DNA of 5,505 nt, from positions 1 through 5,505 of the forward strand of contig JADFON010000157.1 of assembly GCA_022562855.1 (NCBI GenBank). Reading direction: 5' to 3'. The notes below the pieces were generated by a model. That model worked only from the letters and a program-made list of their open reading frames with translations, was not told the DNA's origin and did no database searches. This stretch comes from Candidatus Zhuqueibacterota bacterium (GTDB taxonomy: Bacteria; SM23-31). Shown piece by piece: positions 1 to 5,505 of this stretch (its first letter is position 1; every line of letters begins with the position of its first letter). Made by a program: the position numbers and the translations under genes.

Positions 1-462
1 CACGGCGGGAAGCCGCTTTTTCAATACCGACCCTGTCCAATTTGTACCGTGTCCGATTTGACTGTCGAAATTTTCCGGTATTATACCGGTTATGGCTCGT
101 AAACGGTCCGCTATCTCCGGATCCGAAGTCTGCAACATCACTTTTTTGGCGGATGTATGCTTGATTTTTATATCCGCAGCGCTCTTTTTAACGGTAAATG
201 ACGCATAGCGCAGTACCGCAGATTTCATACCCTTTACAAGTCTTTCGAATATTATTTCTATTTCAGCGGTCCGGCCAACGGTTAACCGGTTCAAACAGAA
301 TGAATACAACCGCTGCCGCCCGTTTGCCCGTACGTATACGTGTCCGTTGTTTTTTATCAGTGACCGCAGGTTTTTTCCGATTATCTTTGTGTTATTCTCC
401 CGGCATCCTTTCAGGATGTTAAAATACTGCTCCGGGATATATGAAGTGTTGTCGGGTAACAT
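1..462 (-). CDS. Hypothetical basic protein, 5' part only (runs off the left edge)
   Basis: An open frame of 154 codons runs without a stop from an ATG at 462-460 to base 1, so the C-terminus lies outside the window. The frame is closed upstream by TAA at about 565-567, and the ATG at 462 is the first ATG, GTG or TTG after it. The product begins MLPDNTSYIPEQ. It has about 26 Lys/Arg against 12 Asp/Glu, no signal peptide and no membrane segment. I do not recognise a family. The basic character would suit a nucleic-acid-binding protein, but this is a weak inference. Codon choice (many CGG, AAA, ATA, CCG and GAA codons) resembles the neighbouring dnaE. No Shine-Dalgarno is visible before the ATG, whereas an extended -10 sits about 13 nt upstream, so a near-leaderless message is possible. 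It has the same orientation as dnaE but is separated by 248 bp with its own promoter, so it is probably a separate transcription unit. Confidence 0.72.
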   Translation of the reverse strand, partial: MLPDNTSYIPEQYFNILKGCRENNTKIIGKNLRSLIKNNGHVYVRANGRQRLYSFCLNRLTVGRTAEIEIIFERLVKGMKSAVLRYASFTVKKSAADIKIKHTSAKKVMLQTSDPEIADRLRAITGIIPENFDSQIGHGTNWTGSVLKKRLPAV

Positions 463-475
463 AGAAATCGAATTG

Positions 476-484
476 TTTATATCA
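476..484 (-). promoter_or_regulatory. Candidate extended -10 next to the hypothetical start codon
   Basis: On the minus strand TGA-TATAAA (484-476) matches an extended -10 element. No good -35 lies 16-18 nt upstream. Its predicted start site would fall only about 6 nt before the ATG at 462, giving an almost leaderless transcript, consistent with the missing ribosome-binding site there. Confidence 0.3.
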
Positions 485-537
485 GTATCGGCAGAACGGG
501 AAATTGACTTAAGATTACTACCGGTTAAAGTGGCTGG

Positions 538-557
538 AGATTCGTGGCAGATTCGTG
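538..557 (-). repeat. Tandem 9-bp direct repeat, possible operator
   Basis: The plus-strand sequence AGATTCGTG occurs exactly twice, at 538-546 and 549-557, separated by GC. The period of 11 bp is about one helical turn, so both copies face the same side of the DNA. The pair starts roughly 5 bp downstream of the predicted start site of the 570-598 promoter. This suits a repressor or antiterminator site, but the binding factor is unknown and chance is possible. Confidence 0.4.
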
Positions 558-569
558 CTTGTATTTACC

Positions 570-598
570 ACATTAGCAAATTTATAGGATTTTGTCAA
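570..598 (-). promoter_or_regulatory. Candidate sigma70 promoter for the hypothetical gene
   Basis: Reading the minus strand, a perfect -35 TTGACA (598-593) is followed by a 17-nt spacer and a -10 TAATGT (575-570). The -10 is preceded directly by TGC, an extended -10 (TGn) element. The -10 hexamer itself matches consensus at only three of six positions. Transcription would begin near 562 and give a leader of about 100 nt before the ATG at 462. Confidence 0.5.
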
Positions 599-669
599 GG
601 GAAAAAACCGAGAATCGAAATTTTGTATATATCTGAAAGGTTGTGCTTCTCTTCAATACATGTTAAAAT

Positions 670-682
670 ATCACGTAGTGAT
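670..682 (-). terminator. Weak hairpin downstream of dnaE
   Basis: A 5-bp stem (ATCAC / GTGAT) with a 3-nt loop lies about 30 nt past the dnaE stop codon and is followed on the minus strand by ATTTTA. The stem is short, not GC-rich, and the T-tract is poor, so it is a weak candidate at best. No better intrinsic terminator is seen between dnaE and the next gene. Confidence 0.2.
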
Positions 683-710
683 TACAATAATTTGTTTGAA
701 AGTTATCTTC

Positions 711-3700
711 CTACGCAGCTCCCGTATCGAAGAACATATCGTCTTCGAGGTCTTTTTCGAAGATGTGAGCGTCGGATTTACGCATGTTTTTCTTCCGGAT
801 CATCTGCACCGATTCGGCAATGATATTTGTCTCACCGGGAACACGGGATTGGACCTTCCCCTTGATGCGGAACGGACCGTATCCCTTAAAAATTGTGCCG
901 TATTTGTCGTAAATATCCGGGAACAGCACAACCTCCATCAGCCCGAATTTATCTTCGAGTGTGGCGAATTTGATGTACCTGCCGTCTTTTGTCGGTGCGC
1001 GTCTTGAGGTGACCATCCAACCGGCGACGACAACCGGCATTCCCCCGCATTCTTTCAGTTTTGTCGAAATCGTTATCGACGGGTCGAATTCGATTTCCGG
1101 AAACAGGCTTAACGGATGAGCAGACACCGCAAACTGCAATGTCTCCAATTCGGCTATAACCCGCTGTGCAAGCGTAAACGGGGGCATCGAGAGGTCCTGC
1201 GTCAGACGGCGGGCGACATGCGATTTCCTGTTGTTGCGGAAATATACCCTGATAAGGGTGAGAGTTTCCGGTTCGTTTGCGCAAAGCGATCTGAGAGAGC
1301 CCGATTTTGCCAGGTTGACCGCCTCTTTCTCGTTTACTCCCGACCGGTTGAGAAAGTCAAACACATCCCGGAACGGTTCGTCTTTCCGCTCGGCAACTAT
1401 GTTTTCGATACTCCGGCGTGTAAGACCGTAAACCGGAAACAAACCGGAAACAATTACCTTACCGGCGTTCGTAAAATAACGCTCAGCTTTGTTTACATCC
1501 GGCGGCTCGATACGGATACCCATGCGTCGCGCTTCCTCCACATAAGCGCACAATGAGTAAAACCCGCCGCCGTTGTTCATCACCGCGGTCATAAACCGGA
1601 CAGGATAGTGTTTCTTGAGATAAGCCGACTGGTAGGCAAGAATTCCGTAGGTCGCACTGTGCGCTTTGTTAAAGCCGTATCCAACGAAATTCACGAGAAA
1701 CTGCCAGATCTCCTTCGCAGAACTTTCTTTTATACCGTTTTTTTCCGCTCCGGTTATGAATTTTTTCCGGACCGGTTCCACCGTTTCCAGTTTCCGGGCT
1801 TTTGTCATCGCACGCCGGAGTAAATCCGCCTCTCCGTATGAAAAACCCGCTACAACGCGCGCTATCCTGAGCACTTGCTCCTGGTAAACGACCACACCGT
1901 ATGTTTCTTTTAGTATCGGTTCAAGAACCGGGTGCAGGTAAACGGTCTTTTCCACGCCTGCCCTGCGGCGTATAAACGCGTCTTTCATGCCTCCTTCGGC
2001 AGGTCCCGGACGAATTATGGCAACTGCATCGATGATATCCTTCAAGGTGTATACCTGCATTTTCCTGAGCAGACCGCGCATCGCGGGACTCTCAAGCTGA
2101 AAACAGCCGACCGTTTCTCCTTCCATTATCATCCGCATCGTGCCCGGATCGTCTTCGGGAATCGAGTTCAAGAACTCCTGTTTTGCAGTTTTGGTAGTTT
2201 TCTCTGTGTCTTTCACACACGGGGAATGACGGGCGTCTTTCACCGCTTCAGCCGTATCTGAAATAACGCTCAGACCGCGTACACCCAGAATATCCATCTT
2301 GACCAGTCCCAGTTTCTCTATCGACTTCATGTCGTGCTGCGAGATAATAAGCCCTTTATTCGACTTCTCGAGAGCCGTGTAGTGGGTGATTTCGTCCGGC
2401 GCTATCACTACTCCACCCGAATGTACCGAAAGATGGCGGGGAAATCCCGATATTTTCCGGCTGACGCTGAGTATCTTCTTGTGCATTGTTCCCCCGAGCG
2501 CCCGGGAGTAATCCCGGCATTCGGGTATGTTTTTAATGGCATTTTCAAAGTAACTCACCGGACGGTGCGGCAGGCTTTTTGTCAGTTTTCTGACTTCGTC
2601 TTCGGGCATCCCCATTGCCTTTCCCACATCGCCGACCGCAGAACGAAGCTGAAACGTGTTAAATGTACAGATCATCGCCATCTTGTCATTGCCGTATTTA
2701 GTATACAGGTAATCGAGGACAATGTCGCGCCGTTTCCAGCAAATGTCGATGTCGATGTCGGGCGGTTCACCCCGTTCCGGATTCAAGAACCGCTCAAAGT
2801 AAAGATCGAACCGGATTGGGTCGGCGTGTGTGATCCCGAGTACGTATGAGACAAGACTGTCCGCCGCAGAACCCCTGCCGACACACGGTATCTCTTTTAA
2901 TATGCAGAAGTCAACGATGTCCTTTGCAATGAGAAAATACCCGGAAAAACCTTTGCCGTGGATAATACCAAGCTCATAATTCAGACGCTTGACGGCTTCC
3001 TTTCCCGGTGGGTGATACCTCCTTTGCAGACCCTTGAATGCCGCTTTCCTGAGCGCAGTATAGCTGCTCTCGCCTTTCGGCAGGTCTAACTTTGGAAACA
3101 CGGGGGTTCCAAGCGTATATGAAAAACGGCACTTACCGGCAATCTCATGCGTATTTTTTACCGCCTCCGGGTACCGCTTGAAGAGTTTTATCATCTCTTT
3201 TGCGGGAGCTAAGTACTGCCTGTCGGATATTTCTCCATTCACGCGGCTGACCGTGGTACGCGTGCCTATTGCGCGGAGATACGTCCGGATATGGACATCG
3301 GACGATTCGATCATAAAAACGTCATTTGCCGCGACCAGGGGAACCCTTGTAACTTGTGAAAGATCGGCAAGCCTGTAATTCAGGAGTGCATCATCATCCC
3401 CATGATACGTCATCTCGATATAAAAATCGCTTCCGAACGTCTCGCGGTAGAGCCTGCAAAGCCGGACGGCGTCGCTTGTTTTTCTCCTGTTTGCAAGCAT
3501 GGAGATACTCCCCCGTTTGCCTCCCGAGAGGAGTATCAATCCCTTTTTGCAGTTAAACAGGTCGGCGTTTGTACAAATGAACCGCCCGTGACCTTCGCGG
3601 AGGTGGACCGTGGAAAGAAGTCTGCACAGGTTCCGGTAACCTTCGCTGTTCTTGACCAGCAGAACCACCACACCGCCGTCCTTCATCGAAATTTCAGCCC

Positions 3701-3896
3701 CTATCAGCGGTTTGACGCCCTTCTGCTTTGCCTTTTCATAAAATTCCACTGTTCCGCTGATCGTGTTGCAGTCGGTAAGAGCAAGCGCGGGCATCCCGTA
3801 CCACGCTGCCCGTTCAACGAGATCGTCGATCGTTGCAGTCCCGTTCAACAGTGAGAAATTACTGTGACAGTGAAGGTGTATGAAGGATGTAGCCAT
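711..3896 (-). CDS. dnaE: DnaE-family DNA polymerase III alpha subunit, short error-prone DnaE2/ImuC-like
   Basis: This is a C-family DNA polymerase of 1061 aa. Replicative DnaE1 is usually about 1160 aa, so the length fits DnaE2/ImuC enzymes, which lack the C-terminal tau-binding domain. Domains in order: PHP (about 1-210, HLHCH at 7-11); polymerase palm with PDIDID at 379-384 (catalytic D382, D384) and KMDILG at 533-538 (catalytic D535); VGRGSAADS at 339-347; fingers with YQEQV (671-675), RRAMTKAR (694-701) and GFNKAHSATYG (741-751); helix-hairpin-helix around 836-872; OB fold about 953-1032. All three polymerase aspartates are present. The PHP domain is degenerate: TDH is TDC (C43), the Asp of motif I is N18, the usual SGC is SGG, and NDxH is NDVF (F194). 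A poor clamp-motif candidate (QDLSM, 900-904) lies before the HPL segment. The start is fixed by the PHP motif at residue 7. The gene overlaps dinB by 38 nt. The likely role is extension past lesions with the upstream Y-family polymerase; calling it error-prone is inference from length and context. Confidence 0.95.
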   Translation of the reverse strand: MATSFIHLHCHSNFSLLNGTATIDDLVERAAWYGMPALALTDCNTISGTVEFYEKAKQKGVKPLIGAEISMKDGGVVVLLVKNSEGYRNLCRLLSTVHLREGHGRFICTNADLFNCKKGLILLSGGKRGSISMLANRRKTSDAVRLCRLYRETFGSDFYIEMTYHGDDDALLNYRLADLSQVTRVPLVAANDVFMIESSDVHIRTYLRAIGTRTTVSRVNGEISDRQYLAPAKEMIKLFKRYPEAVKNTHEIAGKCRFSYTLGTPVFPKLDLPKGESSYTALRKAAFKGLQRRYHPPGKEAVKRLNYELGIIHGKGFSGYFLIAKDIVDFCILKEIPCVGRGSAADSLVSYVLGITHADPIRFDLYFERFLNPERGEPPDIDIDICWKRRDIVLDYLYTKYGNDKMAMICTFNTFQLRSAVGDVGKAMGMPEDEVRKLTKSLPHRPVSYFENAIKNIPECRDYSRALGGTMHKKILSVSRKISGFPRHLSVHSGGVVIAPDEITHYTALEKSNKGLIISQHDMKSIEKLGLVKMDILGVRGLSVISDTAEAVKDARHSPCVKDTEKTTKTAKQEFLNSIPEDDPGTMRMIMEGETVGCFQLESPAMRGLLRKMQVYTLKDIIDAVAIIRPGPAEGGMKDAFIRRRAGVEKTVYLHPVLEPILKETYGVVVYQEQVLRIARVVAGFSYGEADLLRRAMTKARKLETVEPVRKKFITGAEKNGIKESSAKEIWQFLVNFVGYGFNKAHSATYGILAYQSAYLKKHYPVRFMTAVMNNGGGFYSLCAYVEEARRMGIRIEPPDVNKAERYFTNAGKVIVSGLFPVYGLTRRSIENIVAERKDEPFRDVFDFLNRSGVNEKEAVNLAKSGSLRSLCANEPETLTLIRVYFRNNRKSHVARRLTQDLSMPPFTLAQRVIAELETLQFAVSAHPLSLFPEIEFDPSITISTKLKECGGMPVVVAGWMVTSRRAPTKDGRYIKFATLEDKFGLMEVVLFPDIYDKYGTIFKGYGPFRIKGKVQSRVPGETNIIAESVQMIRKKNMRKSDAHIFEKDLEDDMFFDTGAA

Positions 3897-5076
3897 GTTT
3901 TTCCATCCGGTAATAATTTTTTAATACCAGGGTGCTGCCGGGTGCAATGGTTGAAAACCCAAACCGGCGGCGCACATCATCGATGGTGCGGCAAAGCTGC
4001 TCGCTGTTCTCAAATCTGTCCAGCACCGAAAGCTGCCCCGAGTACTCGGAGTCAATATTCATGACTTTCACACCGACAAGCTTTACCCGTATACGCCTGT
4101 GCGGAAAGCCGTCGTATATCTGCTGAACGCGCCGTGCAATAACAGCGCCCTCGCACGTTGGCTGCCGGAGCGACGAGGACCGACGGGCAGACCTGCTGTC
4201 GGAATAGCAGACTTTTACATGCACCTGACGGGCTGACCAGAATTCTTTCCTCAGTTTATCTGCGATCCGTTCGGAGAGATAGCGCAGTGTTCCGGTAACC
4301 AGCTTCTCATCGTTTGTGTCTTCCTCAAACGAAGTTTCACGGCTGATCTGATGCGCAATCCGGCGCGCATGTACCGGTCTCATGTCGTGTCCGTGCGCGT
4401 ACTGCCAGATTGTCTCCCCGGCAGCGCTGCCGAGAAGCTGCATAACCGTATATCTCGGCAGGGTTGTGATCTGCCCGATAGTCGTGATGCCGAGATCAAA
4501 AAACACCTGCTCGGTTTTTCTGCCGATTCCCCGCAGCATACGCAGGGGCAGACCTGACAGGAATGTCCGCTCCATACCGTGCGGCACACTGGTGATGCCG
4601 GAAGGTTTGTTCAGACCGGAAGCTATCCTTGCCACGAGTTTTGACGATGCGACTCCTATGGAGACGGGAATATTGACCCGCTCACGGATGCTGCGCGCGA
4701 TATTGATACATGTCTCGACCGGGAAACGCCGGCGCTCCATTACATTCGTCAGGTCGACATATGCGTCGTCGAGTGAAGCTATTTCGACATCCGGCGAGAA
4801 ACTGTGCAAAATATCCTCGATAGCAAGACCGACAGCCCGGTAATGGCGGAAATCGCCCTTGACAAAAAAAGCATCGGGACAAAGCTCTTTTGCTTTGCTC
4901 AGCCCCATTCCTACCGTGACGCCTTTCCGTCTTGCCTCGTAGGATGCGCTGTGTACACACCCCCGTTGATGGGGCAGACCGCCCACAACGACCGGCTTTC
5001 CGACAAGCAGCGGATTGAAGCTTTGCGCCACCGAAGCAAAAAAGGCGTCTCCATCAAGATGGATTATTGTTCGCAT
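3859..5076 (-). CDS. dinB: Y-family DNA polymerase (DinB/Pol IV-like) with Asp in place of the catalytic Glu
   Basis: This 405-aa protein has the full DinB layout: palm and fingers (about 1-165), thumb helix-hairpin-helix GIGRKTEQ (183-190), little finger starting at ISRETSFEED (244-253), and a C-terminal clamp-binding motif QLSVL (348-352). Recognisable active-site residues are D8 (HLDGDAFF), the steric-gate position F13, Y46 and R49 in SYEAR, D103, and K157 in LNKPSG. The third carboxylate, normally Glu in SxDE, is Asp (SLDD, D104), and the usual SVEQ is SVAQ. The protein is therefore neither a standard DinB nor a clearly dead ImuB-type protein, in which several catalytic residues are missing. 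Such enzymes insert nucleotides opposite damaged bases while docked on the sliding clamp. The start ATG at 5076 places D8 exactly where DinB proteins have it; the Shine-Dalgarno is weak (GGA about 5 nt upstream). A strong promoter lies just upstream, and dnaE follows with a 38-nt overlap. Confidence 0.95.
   Translation of the reverse strand: MRTIIHLDGDAFFASVAQSFNPLLVGKPVVVGGLPHQRGCVHSASYEARRKGVTVGMGLSKAKELCPDAFFVKGDFRHYRAVGLAIEDILHSFSPDVEIASLDDAYVDLTNVMERRRFPVETCINIARSIRERVNIPVSIGVASSKLVARIASGLNKPSGITSVPHGMERTFLSGLPLRMLRGIGRKTEQVFFDLGITTIGQITTLPRYTVMQLLGSAAGETIWQYAHGHDMRPVHARRIAHQISRETSFEEDTNDEKLVTGTLRYLSERIADKLRKEFWSARQVHVKVCYSDSRSARRSSSLRQPTCEGAVIARRVQQIYDGFPHRRIRVKLVGVKVMNIDSEYSGQLSVLDRFENSEQLCRTIDDVRRRFGFSTIAPGSTLVLKNYYRMEKHGYILHTPSLSQ
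3903..3908 (-). promoter_or_regulatory. Ribosome-binding site of dnaE, inside dinB
   Basis: GGATGG on the minus strand lies 6 nt before the dnaE ATG at 3896 and within the last codons of dinB. It is a moderate match to AGGAGG and supports this start. With the 38-nt overlap of the genes it predicts translational coupling. Confidence 0.5.
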
Positions 5077-5104
5077 GTTTATCCAGGGTGATTGTTGTCA
5101 ATAT

Positions 5105-5133
5105 AATATACATGTGTTCACTATTTAAGTCAA
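5105..5133 (-). promoter_or_regulatory. Strong sigma70-type promoter of the dinB-dnaE operon
   Basis: On the minus strand -35 TTGACT (5133-5128), an exact 17-nt spacer and -10 TATATT (5110-5105) lie upstream of dinB. Each hexamer matches consensus at five of six positions. The predicted start near 5098 gives a leader of about 20 nt before the ATG at 5076. Confidence 0.7.
5107..5120 (-). promoter_or_regulatory. LexA-like (SOS box) operator within the dinB promoter
   Basis: The minus strand reads TGAACACATGTATA in the spacer, overlapping the -10. Against the Gram-positive LexA/DinR consensus CGAACRNRYGTTYC it keeps GAAC, a fitting RNRY centre (ACAT) and GT, with mismatches at the first base and two bases of the right half. 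The position is ideal for a repressor and the downstream genes are typical SOS targets, but the right half-site is weak and no LexA gene is in the window. Confidence 0.4.
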
Positions 5134-5283
5134 GAACAATGTTGCAATCGAAAACCGCCGGGAAAATGACATTACTATCAAAATTGACAATATGTTTTTA
5201 AGCAACTTGCTTCTTTTGAGAATATTCACTCTAATAACACGACAGGTTGATATAACCCGTTGTGCTAGTGCTGTGTGACATAA

Positions 5284-5301
5284 ATCATTGATAATGATAA
5301 T
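5284..5301 (+). promoter_or_regulatory. Fur-box-like sequence
   Basis: GATAATGATAAT (5290-5301) equals the first 12 bases of the 19-bp classical Fur box, but the third hexamer is not conserved. It overlaps the dyad ATCATT-GAT-AATGAT (5284-5298). AT-rich DNA gives such matches easily, and no iron-related gene is visible, so support is low. Confidence 0.2.
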
Positions 5302-5309
5302 TTGTTCGC

Positions 5310-5329
5310 TGTTGGTGATAACACCAACA
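5310..5329. repeat. Inverted repeat with 8-bp stem
   Basis: TGTTGGTG and CACCAACA flank a 4-nt centre (ATAA) in a perfect dyad. A second possible pairing, CTGTTG (5309-5314) with CAACAG (5332-5337), shares its left arm. No T-tract follows on either strand, so an intrinsic terminator is unlikely. It could be a protein-binding site or an RNA hairpin of an unmapped transcript. Confidence 0.5.
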
Positions 5330-5440
5330 AACAACAGAATGCCAATTATTATTTTTTATCATCATTAGTGTCCGGTATAAATTCGCGATCATTGCTGTAA
5401 TTCTTTGTTGCATAAAGGTTTAGTACATGTTATTCTTGTT

Positions 5441-5446
5441 TATAAT
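5441..5446 (+). promoter_or_regulatory. Perfect -10 hexamer facing right, without a good -35
   Basis: TATAAT lies on the plus strand about 40 bp before an ATG at 5486. The region 16-18 nt upstream offers only a weak -35 (TTTAGT). It could belong to a divergent gene beyond the right edge. Confidence 0.25.
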
Positions 5447-5458
5447 ACAGTTTCGACA

Positions 5459-5475
5459 CCCCCCTAAATCCCCCC
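5459..5475. repeat. Paired C6 tracts (G-rich on the minus strand)
   Basis: Two runs of six C (5459-5464 and 5470-5475) flank TAAAT in otherwise AT-rich DNA and are followed by TAACGGG. The sharp change in composition and near-repeat structure suggest a copy of a dispersed intergenic repeat or the edge of one. A single copy in this window cannot prove it. Confidence 0.35.
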
Positions 5476-5505
5476 TAACGGGACAATGACAGCATTACGA
5501 ATGAC

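Larger units (their letters stand above)
463..710. other. Intergenic region between dnaE and the hypothetical gene
   Basis: This AT-rich gap lies between the dnaE stop codon (TAG at 713-711) and the start of the downstream hypothetical gene. It holds two promoter-like elements on the minus strand, a tandem 9-bp direct repeat and one weak hairpin. No convincing gene is seen on either strand. A plus-strand open frame crossing it starts at TTG and runs antisense into dnaE. Confidence 0.7.
5077..5505. other. AT-rich non-coding region upstream of dinB
   Basis: These 429 bp contain the dinB promoter and operator at the left and, further right, several palindromic or regulatory-looking stretches, with no convincing gene. 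A 69-codon minus-strand frame (5334-5125) has a TTG start inside a repeat-rich area and no ribosome-binding site, and I do not call it. A plus-strand ATG at 5486 stays open for the last 20 bases and could start a divergent gene, but this cannot be judged. Confidence 0.65.

Noticed and set aside
75-89. Perfect 15-bp palindrome CCGGTATTATACCGG
   Set aside because: It lies inside the coding frame of the hypothetical protein (TGIIPE) and has no T-tract; probably chance from frequent CCG/GGT codons.
347-823. Plus-strand open frame of 158 codons across the 3' end of dnaE
   Set aside because: It starts at TTG, runs antisense through the end of dnaE and the start of the hypothetical gene, and has no recognisable motif or ribosome-binding site.
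2742-2760. Tandem hexamer repeat (GTCGAT) on the plus strand
   Set aside because: It encodes the alternating Asp-Ile of the DnaE catalytic motif PDIDID, so protein constraint explains it.
5102-5107. Plus-strand TATAAT next to the dinB promoter
   Set aside because: No -35 at the right distance, and it would read away from dinB into DNA with no gene; a by-product of the AT-rich -10 on the other strand.
5184-5189. Perfect plus-strand TTGACA
   Set aside because: No -10-like hexamer 16-18 nt downstream and no plus-strand gene follows.
5200-5212. Palindrome AAGCAACTTGCTT followed by CTTTT
   Set aside because: The stem is only 5 bp with a 3-nt loop and the T-tract is short; not convincing as a terminator or operator.
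5125-5334. Minus-strand open frame of 69 codons upstream of dinB
   Set aside because: TTG start next to the hairpin, no Shine-Dalgarno, no family resemblance, and its end runs into the dinB promoter; AT-rich chance frame.

Overview
The window is bacterial and mid-GC in its genes, with clearly AT-richer intergenic stretches. All recognisable genes lie on the minus strand and are read right to left. The core is a compact two-gene unit: a Y-family translesion DNA polymerase (DinB/Pol IV type, 405 aa, 5076 to 3859) followed, with a 38-nt overlap, by a short DnaE-family replicative-type polymerase (1061 aa, 3896 to 711). The DnaE has the length and domain order of error-prone DnaE2/ImuC proteins. 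I cannot assign the organism. No ImuA/SulA-like gene is visible in the window, so this is not the classic imuA-imuB-dnaE2 cassette.

Region by region. Positions 1-462 hold the 5' part of an unrecognised, strongly basic protein on the minus strand; it runs off the left edge. Positions 463-710 are intergenic. They carry a good minus-strand promoter (TTGACA, 17-nt spacer, extended -10), a 9-bp direct repeat with an 11-bp period just downstream of it, a second extended -10 that would give an almost leaderless message, and only a weak hairpin after dnaE. Positions 711-5076 are the dnaE-dinB unit. Positions 5077-5505 are AT-rich non-coding DNA. They contain a strong sigma70-type promoter for dinB (TTGACT, 17 nt, TATATT) with a Gram-positive-type LexA-like site in its spacer. 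Further right are an 8-bp-stem hairpin, a Fur-box-like run, and a paired C6 motif at the edge.

Working together: the overlap and shared promoter predict co-expression of a Y-family polymerase and a DnaE polymerase as a damage-tolerance ('mutasome'-like) pair, plausibly under SOS control. Two details are unusual. The DinB has Asp in place of the catalytic Glu (SLDD instead of SxDE) but keeps its other active-site residues and a clamp-binding motif. The DnaE keeps all three polymerase aspartates, but its PHP domain has lost several metal ligands, which predicts no intrinsic PHP nuclease.
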